The notes: a model not told the origin generated them from the letters alone. A stretch of 64,000 bases of DNA from Cylicocyclus nassatus (GCA_958299035.1 CATQJL010000001.1:10577817-10641816), one strand, 5' to 3'. Shown: positions 50,888 to 63,246, counted from the stretch's first letter. Numbers and translations: made by a program.

Positions 50888-52174
50888 TTTGCTCTTCTTT
50901 GATATTGGGATGCCCAAACATGGATTCTGATAGCAACAAAAAGCGATTCTGGAAATTTTTAGAAGCAAGCTAGAGATGCTAAAAAAAACTCCGTTGTATT
51001 GCATTTTGCTTGCCTTATCCAAATGTTACAACAACTTTTCGAAAAGACTGAGTTGAAAGTCATATAAAATAGCTGAAAAGGATAGGTGAAACAATCGGTG
51101 GAAGATTTTGATAGTTATTCGAGCGATCTTCAAAGGACACGGGACAAAAACACCACTGCCATAAATAGGAAGAAATTCTGCATTCTAATATCGTGTCAAA
51201 GAGAGGACGCGCAGGAGGAATCAAAGGCCTAGCCGGCAATGCCCGCAGGAGATAATTAGAGGCGCGAGCACTGCGCCGGAGATTTGGCCAGGATCTAAGA
51301 AAACTTGGTAGGAATCCATAAATGTTCGTAAGAAAACTTACCTCGTAACTTCGCTGGGGAAAACGCTAGAGAAATAAGTGGGGCAATTTGTAATCTGCGT
51401 TTTCAGCCGCATTTATAGGAGAAATGAAAGCGGAATTCACTAATCATTTACGTTCAATCTTTGAATATGAATAATCCCAGAAAAACATTAGCTACGTCGA
51501 AGTACTTACACTCAAGTTTCAAGATTTTTAAGCATTATTGAATGTCAAGAAGCCAAAGTCGTCAAATGTGACGCTGAAAATCGGTATTAGAAAATTGAAG
51601 ATTAAGAAATTGTTCACAAATCTTGCTCGAATTCAAATTTTGAACCATCTGAAAACCATAATGGTAAATCTACAACTTACAGAAAATTTTACGTCAATGT
51701 AATGCAAATTCTCAATTTCTGAAAAATTTCTAATTTGGTTCAAATACATTTTGCAATCATTTGATTTATTAATTCAAAGTTTCATCTTGGACTGCTGACT
51801 TTAAGTTTACCTTCCCCTCCATTTTCCAACTTGAATCGTGAAAATTCTTTATGGCGAGCTTTTCGAATGACGGTTGTTTCATTAAGAGAAGCCATGGAAA
51901 GTGGATTTCAAAACTTCTACTCGTATTTCTGTGCTTTTTCATAAGCAGAGTTATGATATACGTTTTCGTATGGTCTCCTTCAAGTTTTTTTGGTATGTTG
52001 TTTTAAATCCTTACCAAATCCTCTCCACAGTGTTTGCGCTCGTAATTGCTTCCTGCGGATATGGCGGCAGGTTTGGTTCTCCTGCTACGCCGCCGTTTTA
52101 AAGGTTTATCTGTCTTTGTTCTGAGTGATTTGAACACAGTCCTGAACGGCACCAATTTTCGGACCGACCTGACC

Positions 52175-52375
52175 GTTTTCAATACGTATTGGTCTTTTCT
52201 GCCGTTTCCTTCCATCCTCAACATGACGTGGATTGGTGAGGCGCCGCGTCGCCTCGGGCCTGCGCCAAGCGTCCGCTACATGGCGCAGACCCGAGGCGAG
52301 GCGGCGCCGCACCAATCCACGTCATGTTGAGGCTGGAAGGCATACGGCAGAAAAAAACCAATACGTATTGAAAAC
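52175..52375. mobile_element. Fold-back MITE, in both copies (copy 2)
   Basis: 201-bp near-perfect inverted repeat with ends GTTTTCAATACGTATTGG and CCAATACGTATTGAAAAC. It is shorter in the centre than the copy-1 element and probably closer to the original form. Confidence 0.88.
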
Positions 52376-53791
52376 GACTGTATGTAAATAGTGAACAGGT
52401 AAATTACGTAGATGCAATTGCTGGAATTTTTCCAGCTTAAAAGCCAAGAAGCATCGGGCAAAAAATGCAAAAACGTGGCCTATGGTTTTTTTGTTCTGGA
52501 TGGATATTTTTTATAGCCAAGCACATATAGTGATAAGATCCTCATAGTTTACTTTTAAAGGTTCATAGAATTCAACTCCACATGTGAAACTAGCGCGCGA
52601 TAGTGTTTGCCAACTTTCGTCCTTTATTTTTACCTCAATTTGTAGCGCTAAAAAAGATGCAGGGAATGCATTTAATGAATGGTTGTTGCGTATATTACAT
52701 GCTAAATAAGTAGAACGTCTTGCAGAGTTTCATATGTGAAATACGTTTCGAGGCACCTTTTTTTGAATTTTGGCTTTAGTTGCTTCATAACCATGTTCTG
52801 TCTATCGGATAGTGTCCCACACTTTTATATTCACATTGCGGCTGTGGCAGAAACGCTCTTTTTTTTGAACCAATTAAGATAAATCAAAAAAACTCTCTTC
52901 AGGGTTCGGCATGAACTGGCACCAGGGACTTTCAAAACGAAGTACCCTTTGATCTTAGGGATTTCGTACGATGTCCACTCTGACCTATTTTGTATTTGCT
53001 TGCTTTGGGAGCGCTTTGTGATTGGAGCAGATTTCTCGGCTGCGAGCCAGACCGTGAAATTTGATGGCATTAAAACGTCGAAAACAAAACATTACAATTT
53101 TTTTCTTTGTATTAAACTTTTATAGTGTAGATACAATTCATTTAAGAAAGTACGAAAACGTATGTGATCAAAGGGTCAGTGCTAGTTCAGCTGGCACCCA
53201 GCTGACCGGTGTCAGCTATATTAGAAAAAAAGTTCAGCGCAGCTTTCATTCGCATAAGTTTTCACGAATTTTTTGGGCCATAATTCGGGCCCAATGCGCA
53301 TGCACACATCACATTTGGGCCATATGATTGCGTTTTGTTTGTAAACAAGGCTTTGGTCTGTTTGGGGCAGAACTCGAATTCCTGCGCTGTGTTAGCACCG
53401 GCATTTCGGCGGCATACCGACGGCATGCCGTTAGCATGCGGCTGCTGGCAGCATGCTAATGAATTGAGGTGTCTATAAAGAGTAGGCATGCCGCCATGCC
53501 GGCCGCGTGCCAGCGGCGTGCCCGGTCATTCCAGGAAACAGCGGCATCTCGCAAAAACAATATCCTCTTCTGCCGAGAACGATATTCAGCTTGACCCGGT
53601 GCCAGCTGTGCCGAGCTTCTCTGTTCTCTGTGGTTTTCAGTGTACAGTTTGATAAGAAATCATTGTACGATAATTCCAGTTTCTTGGAGCCCATGTAAGT
53701 TCAAAATACAAGCATCGAAATTCTGTAAGACAAGTGAAAACAAATTTGAAGATTCTGGAGTCACTTTACAAGGAAGAACTTTGTGTTGAGC

Positions 53792-53860
53792 TCCTTTATT
53801 TATTTTTTTTATTTATTTTATTTAAATATGCACTATAAGTGCGCCAAAAGAAATTAACTT
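53792..53860 (-). repeat. LINE-type 3' end with (ATTT)n tail, copy 2
   Basis: Copy-2 counterpart of 6331-6400, with the same (ATTT)n and ATGCACTATAAGTGCGCC sequence. Confidence 0.6.
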
Positions 53861-54889
53861 AATAACTAATCACACAGCACAGTTGAAAAAACTGCGATTT
53901 GACAGTGTTCATAACAAAAGCACACTTAAGTATATGTAGTGTTCGCTCACGTTCCCCGTCACTGCTGATAACGATGGCAAACTGTCAACCCAGCATATTT
54001 TTTATAGCTTGCTACGCTACGTTCCTTTCAATGTATTAACTTCTATGGATCACCGGAGGAGTATTTTCAGAGCAGGAAGCAAAAAGTCGCAACATTTTTC
54101 AACCATTCGAAGGTTGAAATTATAGAAAATCGACCTAGACCGCCCACTTCTAGATCTTCTGAGCCGTGAGATATGAATTTTATGTAGCCCATATATTATC
54201 TAACTTTGTGTGCTCATTTTCTACTCCTATCGCAACAAAGATGAAAATCGAATGTCTGCTTTTGTTAATGAAGACTTTCTCTGTTTTACAGATAGATAAT
54301 CAACAGTGATTATGTCTTCGTTGGGCAGAGATCGCAGTAAAATACGAACATTCCAGATAAAATAAAGGTTACTGCATGACAAAGGCGCAAAATTCTTTTA
54401 GCGGGAGTACGAAGGCGGCGCGCGCGTGTTTTCACCGTTGTAAATTATGCGCCTCATGCGCTCTGCGGCTAAAAAAGCCGCGTTTGCGTCCAAAAATATT
54501 GCGCCTTCGTCATCGGCAGCCTATACATGTATGTCCCTGTAGAAGGGGGTTAGGAAGAAGTCTATGTTGAATTAATCCCCTTTTCCTAAGCTTTCGAATG
54601 GTGTATAGGATGCTGGGCGAAATAATTGCTAGTTTTTGAAAAAGGGTTGGAGATATTTAACATTAGCTTGCTCCACCTCGCCATTTTAATGATATTACCT
54701 TTTATGGGTCACCGAAGCAAGTATTTTTTGAAGCACGGAAGTAAAAAGCCTCAACAATTTTCAAACCATTCGAAAGCTGAGCTCATGGGGAATCTACGTA
54801 GACAGTCGCCTTTTTTTCTAGGTTTTCTTAGCAGTGAGATATGAGGCCAACTGATTTTGTTTGCTCACTTTCTGCTCCTCCCGCAACTA

Positions 54890-55640
54890 TTTTTTATTTA
54901 ATTTATTTATTTAATGCGCACAACGCGTGCCACATTTTCGACAAAGTAAATGGATATACTCAGAACCTGAGCAGTGATAAACAAACAACCAATAACATCT
55001 ACAACAGATCACGGCTCCCAGATGTCAAGAATAGAGGGTGAGTTAAGCTTGTTGAGACCATGTACGAATATATTATCAGTGTGAAGCTCACTGGAGTCTG
55101 TCTCATCCCTTGCTTGTAGCAAAAGTGCTCTAAGATCACTCAACTTAAGCAACTGTATTTGCGAAGACGGTATGTGTTGATAAATATGCCCGACTGACTC
55201 TGGGGAGAAAATAGAACTCGGTAATAAAATGCAAAAAGATGAGACAGGCCTGACAAGCTATTTTCAAATAATAAAGGAAGGGTGAACCGGACTGGAACCA
55301 ACTAGTGGGAGAAGTAATGGTCGAAACAGTGAATGACTTGAAGCTTCAACGGTCGCAAATATAGTATCTGGGAAGGTTATCACTAAGATCTTTTGCGCAA
55401 TTGGAAGATTAATAGAGTTAGTTACATAATACTAGAGGAAGCCCAAGCAGCATGCGAAGCAGAGACCGTAGGAGATTCGGCAGGTGAACGGCAGCACTAT
55501 GCGAGCGGTAACGAGAAGTAGTCATGTGGAGGAAAATTAGTCAAATTCAATTTCTTGAGTCTACTAGAAAGTGAGAATATCTAAAGAAGACAGAATTTCT
55601 TTAGGTAAACACTGGAGATATTTCGACATGTGTGCAAAAA
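54890..55640 (-). repeat. Probable second LINE-like 3' fragment, copy 2
   Basis: Counterpart of 7436-8190 with the same tail and scattered differences. Confidence 0.35.
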
Positions 55641-56027
55641 CTATTACTCGCACTTGTTATCAAAGATGCCGCTGAGTGGCAATAGATGTGCATGCATTGT
55701 AAAACATGTAAACAGTAGCTTCTAAGTGACAAATTCTTGACGCGAGGAATAGTTGTTTATCGCAACTACCACTCGCACTTGTTATCAAAGTGGCTGCTGT
55801 ACAGCACAGACGTCACGGTAAAAAATGTAAACAGTAGCCTTTGAGTGACACACTCTTAGACGCTTATCATAACGTCCTTGAGTAATATATATTTAGTGGT
55901 CGAATGGCTGATAAGCAATGCATTCAGTTCTCTTTGTTCTCATGAACGTCAGGGTCTAGCTCAATTTTCTAGTTAATAGACATATAATAATAGTAAGTAA
56001 ACAAATATGCCCATCTTTTGAGGAGAT

Positions 56028-56115
56028 ATGCAAAACAGCACCACCAACGAACAGGCCTTTGTTCAAGCCTTTGAGGAAAGGGTGGATTTTAAGAGGACTA
56101 GTTGCAAAGAAAAAA
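56028..56115 (+). CDS. Exon A of a small two-exon gene candidate (copy 2)
   Basis: Same frame as 8577-8662 but ending GAAAAAA before GTGAGTTT, two bases longer. The following intron would be 265 bp and end at a canonical ACTTTTTCAG. With the sequence as given, the phase at this donor does not fit the open frame of exon B in this copy. Either the run length is wrong, the gene is dead, or the exons are not joined directly. Confidence 0.4.
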
Positions 56116-56380
56116 GTGAGTTTCTTGAAGAGCTCCATTTTTTCATTTCTTTTCTTCATTTAGGAGATATCCTGTCTCGTGAACAACATCGTGCTCACGA
56201 GAAAGTACACACCCTGGTGTCATGCTGATAACGCTTTCGAAGGGGCTATACATGAAAATGAAAAGTTTATTCTTGCCCTACTCCTCAGATCAAGGGCATT
56301 ACCATTTCTTCTATTCTGGGAAGTACATACGTGATACGTATTAATTGAATGCATGTCGAAGAAAAGGTAAACTTTTTCAG

Positions 56381-56576
56381 GAAAAAAATAAAAACTGCTT
56401 ATGAGAGATTTACATCTTCAGACATCGAAGGCAACACATGGAGGGGTGATCTATATGACACTCCGTTGGAGTTTGGAGATCTGAGCCTAGTCAACGAAAG
56501 CCCAAGACGTGAGATTCCAAGAAAATTCCCATCTGTTATCCAGAGAAGTGTAGAATTTATCAATAAAATGAAGTAG
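56381..56576 (+). CDS. Exon B of a small gene candidate (copy 2)
   Basis: Same as 14593-14789 with one fewer A at the start of the exon, giving a different entry phase. It follows exon A of this copy by a 265-bp intron with GTGAGT and TTTTTCAG borders. The frame ends FPSVIQRSVEFINKMK then TAG. Confidence 0.42.
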
Positions 56577-56669
56577 GTAATTAATTCATGCTTTACTAAC
56601 TCTCAAAGATGATCTAAATGTGCGAAAAGGAATTTCAAGTGCTGTAAGTGCAAATGTCACTTCTTAAAG

Positions 56670-57054
56670 GCAGCGGCTCGGCAGATTGACAACTTTGGGA
56701 TATTCATCGTTCTCGGCTCTCCTGGATGAGCTAAGTCTAAGACTGTGCTTTGCAGCTTTAAAAGATATCAATGACCCGCTTTTCCAGACGTAAGCGCCAT
56801 CTGAGGGCGGACCGCGTAAGCGCCCTCTAGAGCGCGATTGGCTCGTGAGGAGAGATATTGTACCCACCGTACTCATGAGCCAATCGCGCTCTAGAGGGCG
56901 TTTACGCGGTCCGCCCACAAATAGCGCTTTTCACGTCTGGAAAAGCGCGTTATTGATATCTTTTGAAGCTGCAAAGCACAGTCTTGGACTTAGCTCATCC
57001 AGGGGAACCGGGAATGATGACTATTCAAAAGTTGTCACTCTGCCGAGCAGCTGC
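56670..57054. repeat. Large inverted repeat, in both copies (copy 2)
   Basis: Counterpart of 14886-15273. The left arm lacks several bases near 56790 (GACGTAAGCGCC in place of GACGTGAAAAGCGC). Confidence 0.88.
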
Positions 57055-57149
57055 CTTCAAATGTAAATGATATAAGTATGCTATGCTATAATTTATTTTA
57101 CAATAATTTCAAATATCGTTTTCTTATGTATCGTTACACCTCCTCCGAG

Positions 57150-57368
57150 TACGTTAAGCGGACATTTGCAGACATCTGAACACGTTGGTGAACTTTGACC
57201 CTCTACTGCTAGGCATTGTTCTTTGTAATCTCTCGCTACCAACTCTGCCATGTATGACAATAGCATATATACGTGGCAGTTTAGAGAGTACAAAGAACCA
57301 TACTTTGCAGTGGAGGTTTGACAAGTCACCGACGCGTTTAGATGTCTGCAAATGCTCTGTTCAACGTA
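57150..57368. repeat. Fold-back MITE, in both copies (copy 2)
   Basis: Counterpart of 15367-15587 with a few substitutions and a small deletion near 57196. Confidence 0.86.
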
Positions 57369-58471
57369 AACGGGAAGGCAATGACATATGTATAAGTGTA
57401 CTTGTTGTTTGGGCTGTTCACCTCGTAAAGCTTTCGATAATAGTAATCATGTTACATTCTCAGATTACTTTCCCATTCTCAGCCGGTGGGGTCATCCGGT
57501 GTTCTGTTTCAAAGTGAAAGGGGTATAATCCAACACTCCCCCTATCGCTACTATGCTCCCTATCCCGTCATTCATCTCCTTTACTTTGTATCATTTGCTT
57601 TTCGACTGAATTCTGCAATCTCATCCATTGCTCTCAATTACCATATACAGGCGATTCATCGCACGCAAAGACTACGTGTGTATTGGCGTCTTTATAATTA
57701 AGCGCTCTTTGGTCTCTTATCTTTTGTTTCTCCCATGCACAAGCTAGCTTAATCGGACGCACATGCGCCTCTTTGTGGGTTATGAATCGCCGATACCTCA
57801 AATTGTGGGCCATTATTCAAGATGTCATTGTCTTTTATACCTATGTATTTATTTATACCCCTCCTTATTGCAACCACTATACCAACCTCTGTCATGGAAT
57901 TGTCATAATGATAAAGAGTAAATTATTTATGTTTTGTGGAGAAGAAAAAGTTAGAGAGAGAGAGTCAAAATAGCTGCATATCACTGGTCAAAGTCCTCTT
58001 ATCACACCAAAGGCATTGAATTATTACAAATCATTCATCTCCGGAGAAACGAAAAGCTGGAGAGAGAATGTGAGATCCTTCAAGCCTGGACAAAAAACTT
58101 TTAACAGGCCAAAATCATTAGGTTATTGCAATGCTACTCCCAGATACCTACACCGCTTTTTCTGCTGCTAGAGGATGTGCACTAATTGTAAGAATCACGG
58201 TACTAAACTACGGCTAAACAAGTGCAGAGAATTACGAGAAGGGAAATCTAACGGAAACGATTGAAGATCGCTTGATTCTGGGATGATCGAAATAACCCAC
58301 AGTCTTACCAGGAAGCGTAGGGTTTGACACACCGTGGGTCGCACTGAGAGGTCAGGAAGGGAAACGGCTGTAATAAACGTGATACTGATGTTGACTATAA
58401 CTTGGTATGCGATTCAAGTCCAGAAAAGTCTACTATGCCAATTGAAGCACATTGAGGTATTGAATGACCAA

Positions 58472-58568
58472 TGGTGGCGTACCGGGGGGGGGGGGGGAGA
58501 GAATGGATCGCGAAGTTTTTGAAAGTTATTCACATGAGTTATAAAAAAATGCAAGTATGTTGTTTGTA
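58472..58568. mobile_element. Truncated hAT-type MITE end, copy 2
   Basis: Counterpart of 23747-23858 with a shorter G-run and without the AAAGGGAAGGG stretch. Confidence 0.75.
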
Positions 58569-58586
58569 TTAGGTTGATCCGAAAGG

Positions 58587-58600
58587 GCCACTGCCCTTGT
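58587..58600. other. 14-bp palindromic insertion in copy 2
   Basis: CGAAAG/TTCGCG of copy 1 reads CGAAAG, GGCCACTGCCCTTG, TTCGCG here. Together with its flank it forms AAGGGC-CACT-GCCCTT, a hairpin-like footprint. Confidence 0.75.
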
Positions 58601-59556
58601 TCGCGCTGTTTTCAAGACCCATGCTCAAGCCACTTAGAATAAAGATACACAAACGCAGCAAGGACTATCCGATGCAGAATTTCTTCCTCTTTCTAAAGGT
58701 TATGTTCCTGTTCAGATTCCCTCGACGCTCAATAATCGGCAGGGATCTCCAACCCATAATTTTCACCCATCTTCAGTTTCGCTATTTTTTAAAATTTTCA
58801 TTTTCAACTTTCAGAATAGCTTTGATAACAGTTGGGTGGAATAAACAAAGTGCAATACAGTAACCTTTTTTGTCTTTATCAATTAAATCTTCATATTTCT
58901 TAAAATAATTTTTCCTAAAGCCCTTACTTTTGCGAAGTTGCGAAATACACAATCGCTTCAGACACCGACAAATCTCCGGAATTAGAAGCTTTCAAAAGCA
59001 AATTATGACCTATTTATTTATTTATTTGTTTAAATATGCACTATAAGTGCGCAAAAAGAAACATAACTGTCACACTTCCACTCCTTATATTTGCACTTGT
59101 TGCAGAACGCAACCATTGGAACCGCAAGTAAAAAGCGATTAAAGCGGGGAGGGGGGCTGAGGCCGAAATTACCGGCTCGCAAATGCAGATGATTAGCATT
59201 GGGGAATGCCACTGCCCTAAGATTTTTTAAGCTTCGGGGGCTTCCAAGACTAGCCTGGTCCACGTTAGGTATCCATCAACCTAACAGTCTAATCCCAGAT
59301 ACATCTGCAGTCCAATCCAAGCAGAAATAGCGTCAAAATCAATGCATTCAAAATATCGGAAAACAGTACATGGAATGTGTGGAAGGTGACAGATCAGTTC
59401 AAAAAAAAGCGCCGAAAGTTAGTAATAAAGCTTGAAAACATTTAACAAAATGTTAGTCAACAACAATACCAACGATCACATCCTAAACGGCCAGTGCAAC
59501 TAGCGGGGTAGAAAGATACCGACAATCTGAAACGAAAAAAGCAAAGGAGCAAAAAA

Positions 59557-60252
59557 TTAAGAGCTTTCTGATTCTTTAACCTGCAGCAAATCCATTTGGT
59601 TTATCTTGCGCTTGAAAACCGTTACGCCCTGTGCTGATAAAACAGAGGGAGGCAACTTGTTGAACCACCTAGATAATCTATAAAAAAGACTGTTAAACAT
59701 CAAAAGGAAACGCTTCTTTCTAATTCGAGGATAGTGAATGTTGAACCACCCATCCTGCAAGTTGGTCTAAAAATCCACTATTTGCTTAAGTTGTCTACGC
59801 ATAAGCCGAAAAGCAAAAATCAAATCAAGATAGATTCTTCTGTACTCTAAGATTTTCATTGCCAAAAATCTGAACCGTTCTTCATACGCTGGCATTTCAT
59901 TGAAAGTCAATGTTCTACGACATCTCAAAAGAGGATACGGGTGAATTTCTGCTGATTTCCCTAATTTTGAGATATGCTTTTTCAAAAAGGGATTCCAAAT
60001 TACAGAACAGTACTCGAGGTGTGGTAGCACATACGCTTTATAAAGCCGTTTCAGAATGATTGGGTTATCTGTATGAACAGATCGAAGTATAGCGAATAAG
60101 AGAGAATAAGCTTTCTTTACAACATAATCGATGTGATTGGAAAACTCAAGCTCAGAGTCAACTAGAACGTCCAAATCCTTGGCAATGAAACCCTTCTTTA
60201 GAAGAATTCCATTGATTTCATAATCAGGCTGTTCATCGTCACCAATATGCAT
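59557..60252 (-). pseudogene. LINE reverse transcriptase C-terminal region
   Basis: GFIAKDLDVLVDSELEFSNH, AYVLPHLEYCSVIWNPF and RRTLTFNEMPAYEERFRFL are typical of the thumb and C-terminal region of CR1/Jockey-type enzymes. A frame break at about 59765 separates the last 65 codons, which include SRWFNKLP. Confidence 0.85.
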
Positions 60253-60324
60253 AACGAGACACTACTCAGAGTTTAATGGTATACTAAAGCAAGAAGCCCA
60301 GTCTACAATTACCTCTAACGACCT

Positions 60325-61265
60325 TTACCGCAGACTGAACTTCGACCCGGGTTTCTCTATTATAAATCCCGTATATCTTAATATCATCCGCATACATCTG
60401 GTTGTAAGATGAGCAGGTGCCCTCAAGATAGAAGGGAGCTCGGCGGTGTACAAAAGGAAAAGTAATGGAGAAAGTACTCCTCCTTGAGGAACACCACTGC
60501 AGCAGACATGTCTTGTTAAAAACTGTTGTCCTACTTTGACCGTCATTCCTCTGTTGCTTAAGTAAGATCTTATCCAGCTCAAAAGATTACCTCACTGTTC
60601 TAATTTGTATATCAACTTGCCAAGTTCTATTCTATCAAAAGCTTTTGAGAGATCTACGTAAACAACGTCTGCAGACATTCCTCTGTTCAAAGCTAAACTC
60701 CAATCATAAACGGAATCTGCAAGGTTAGTAGCGGTAGAAGATCCCGTCATAAATCCATGCTGATTCGGATGTATAACATCTTTTCCAAGCCATGACAGTA
60801 ACTTTTTACGAATTACTTTCTCCATTACCTTCACTGCAGTAGGAGTGAGACTTATAGGACGAAAGTCTGAGACAAGGTGAGCTTCAGAAACTTCAGGAAT
60901 TGCCGTGACCAATGCCTCTTTCCAGATCTGTGGAACTTTTCCTAGCATCATAGATATATTGAAAATGTGTGTGAGAGGGATGCAGAGGGATAAGGCGCAC
61001 TTTTGAATACAATCTGCGGAATACCATCATATGTTTCACTAAATGATGGCCTCAATCGGATCAAGATCTTAAAGATACTAGAGGGGTTGAAGCACACATT
61101 TGCTAGACAGCTGCGGCGAGGAAGTTTGGGCATAAAAGTTTGCTCATCTACAGTCTGGTCAGTAAAGGTGAACAAGTTACTGAACTGGCTAGCTAGAGCA
61201 TTTGCTTTCTCACTATCTGTAATAAAAACATTGCCTGTTCGATCAGTTATGTTTGGTAAATTCAC
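60325..61265 (-). pseudogene. LINE reverse transcriptase (broken)
   Basis: In order: a linker, then SDFRPISLTPTAVKVMEKVI, HGFMTGSSTATNLA, VYVDLSKAFDRI (motif A aspartate) and SGVPQGGVLSPLLFLLY (motif B). The catalytic YADD box is present at 60383-60394 but in a different frame from the upstream part, so a frameshift lies near 60415. Other frame changes are at about 60950 and 60590. Motif wording fits the CR1 group rather than RTE. Confidence 0.9.
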
Positions 61266-61800
61266 GCTTCATACATTACTAAGCAGAATCTATAGTACAC
61301 ATCATCTATGGATTCGTGTTGATCAAACAAGCGTAGCCAGTCAATACCAGCAAGATAGGCATTCAGCGAGATATAATCAACCTTCCGATAGTCAGGTGTA
61401 GGCAATAAGATTGTAGGGGCAACATCTGCTACCACAGAAAAGTGGAAAATACGATGGTCAGAGTTTGCAAGCGCAGCCATAGTGCGAACATCCGAAACAC
61501 TCGAAGAGGTGGAAAACACGAGATCAAGGTCATGGACTGATGAGTGGCATCTCTTACATGCTACTTTAAACCAGAGTTGACGAAAATTTCAAGAAAATTT
61601 GAAAAAGTCTTATTGAAAGATGTTAATCTGACCCAATCAATCTGTAGATTGAAGTCACCCAAAACGACTATATTCGCATGTTCGCTCACAAGGTGGCACA
61701 TCAATTCAATCAAATTTTCATCGCTTCCATTAGAGCTATTAGGAGTTCGACATACTCCTAAGAAGCAAGCATGTAGGTTCATGCGAAGAATAAACATCTA
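61262..61800 (-). pseudogene. LINE endonuclease (APE) fragment
   Basis: Minus-strand frames read LGVCRTPNSS, then IVVLGDFNLQID (the GDFN motif) and, after a frameshift, ALANSDHRIFHF with the catalytic SDH motif. These are the middle and end of an apurinic-type endonuclease. The N-terminal part with its first catalytic residues is missing. Confidence 0.85.
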
Positions 61801-61879
61801 CACAAAGAATACTGGACATTGCTTCCTTCACACAATGAGCACATTTTGTATGAAAGTTCACTACGTTCTACCCTAAGTT

Positions 61880-62325
61880 TAGTAAAAAAAAATAGGCTAA
61901 TAAAATAATGTCATGTTCACACTACTCAGTTGTAATATCTGTATACGGAGATAAGCATCCATGTTCGACTATCCATAAATCTTGGCATTGTTGTAATCTT
62001 CTCGTTGGTTGCTTGAGCGTAGTCCAAGATTGGTACAGATTTATCGCACAGAACAGAATACAGACTAACGTTTCGGCGAACTCGCCTTCTTCAGAGTCTG
62101 AAAAGTCGAAGACACATAAGTAAACTATCCGATCAAACACCTCATCGACCACAGAAAAGAGACCAACCCCTAGGAAAAACAACAGCCTCAACCAAAACAA
62201 AGATTAAGCTAGTGCTCACCTTAGAAGATGATAATAATAGGTGGGTGCAGACCACTTATGTCAAAAACTGTACCGCTTAACTTTTATAGTTGACTAGTGA
62301 CCCGGTGCTGACCTGACCTCATTAT
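61880..62325 (-). other. Penelope 3' non-coding region
   Basis: No frame. It holds the hammerhead-like motif and an A-rich stretch (AAAAAAAATAGG) at 61885, near the junction with the LINE. Confidence 0.5.
62061..62100 (-). ncRNA. Hammerhead-ribozyme-like motif in the Penelope tail
   Basis: The minus strand reads CAGACT, CTGAAGA, A, GGCGA-GT-TCGCC, GAAAC, GTT, AGTCTG. CTGAAGA and GAAAC match the conserved hammerhead core (CUGANGA and GAAA). GGCGA/TCGCC is a perfect five-base helix II, and CAGACT/AGTCTG pair. Helix III would be extremely short, as reported for Penelope-type hammerheads, so activity as a monomer is doubtful. Confidence 0.42.
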
Positions 62326-63246
62326 TCAAAAGCCACAGAGGCTCTGATATGGTGACAGTTCGTTAGTAATGGCTAGGCACTCGTCCTTCCGGTTGATTTT
62401 TGGATTTTGGGCGGCTATCCAAAACGCTTCGAGTGCCTTGCGCGCTAGGATTTCGGGTTCACGCGCCAGGATTCGAACCTGCACTCCCACCTCCGCGTCG
62501 TCATGGCTGAGCCTGCGATGCATGCCTAACGGAGTAGCTACGTTGCATTTGCTGAGACCATCTAAGTGTTCTTTGATGCGCGTACACAGGGGGCGCCCTG
62601 TCTCGCCAATATACGTGTCTCCACATGATGTACACGTGATGAGGTAGACAACACCTGATACCATACAGTCTCCTGCCTTTCCAAACGGACAAATCACACA
62701 ACTAGGAGCTGTACAAAGACGATCATACTCGCGGTTTCGCACTAGTTGCTGTTTAAGGTTTGCGGGCGGAATGTCGACGATCCTCACCATATCGTTAAGG
62801 TCCGCTTGATGGAGTAATCTGCGAACAGCCCTACTAAATTCTTCTGAGATGTATGGTAGACAGAACGAAATCCGATCGTCAGCTTCTGATCTAGGCGACA
62901 TACGGTGGACTTGGTATCTGTAAGAGTGATGAGTTTCAGTGCTGTATCCATTGGATTTTGCTACTGATCTTGCGAGCTCTAGCGAGTGCATCTTCTCGTC
63001 TCTATCAAAAAAAACTCCCGTAGCCGTTCTAAACATGTTTCCTATGATGGACTTCTTTATTCGTGCAGGATGTGCTGAAGTTTGATGTACTAAGATGTTT
63101 TGATACTTGGCTTTCGGTACCATCTGGTTTTGAAACGTCTGTCCGACAAACATAACTGCACGTTGAGGAACGGCAGCCATCCATCTTTGGGTTTCTCCCT
63201 CGTCAACTTGATGTTCGTGTCCTGGGCATTCATGGTGTTGAAGCAA
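62326..63246 (-). pseudogene. Penelope-like linker and GIY-YIG endonuclease
   Basis: After the frameshift the product continues LVHQTSAHPARIKKSIIGNM. It then carries a Cys-rich segment CTAPSCVICPFGKAGDC, a variant GIY-YIG core (GVVYLITCTSCGDTYIGETG) with downstream RIKEHL supplying the conserved Arg and His region, and a C-terminal EAFWIAAQNPKINRK. The last part matches the usual end of these endonucleases. The stop at 62326 looks natural. Apart from the single frameshift this half is intact, suggesting recent activity. Confidence 0.9.

Larger units (their letters stand above)
47462..59299. repeat. Segmental duplication, copy 2 (short copy)
   Basis: This is the direct paralogue of 1-24602, about half as long because it lacks the large insertions of copy 1. 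It keeps empty sites for the mariner-like element (at about 58025), the 5.7 kb element (at about 56167), the small fold-back at 1340-1472 and the MITE at 754-955. It has its own changes: an inverted segment of about 200 bp at 48641-48851, an extra 51 bp at 50837-50887, and a 14-bp palindromic insertion at 58587-58600. Its right edge lies inside the 3' region of a LINE that continues intact to the right. Confidence 0.96.
59010..61810 (-). mobile_element. CR1-like non-LTR retrotransposon (LINE), 5' truncated
   Basis: On the minus strand the order is endonuclease, reverse transcriptase, C-terminal region, 3' UTR of about 550 bp, then an (AAAT)n tail at 59010-59030. The coding part is spread over several frames, so it is inactive. 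The 5' side starts in mid-endonuclease near 61810. The tail and the 3' sequence CGCACTTATAGTGCATATTT recur at 24285 and 6331, marking a family. Confidence 0.88.

Noticed and set aside
62369..62701. Plus- and minus-strand frames overlapping the endonuclease
   Set aside because: They are shadows of the GIY-YIG frame, which carries all the recognisable motifs.
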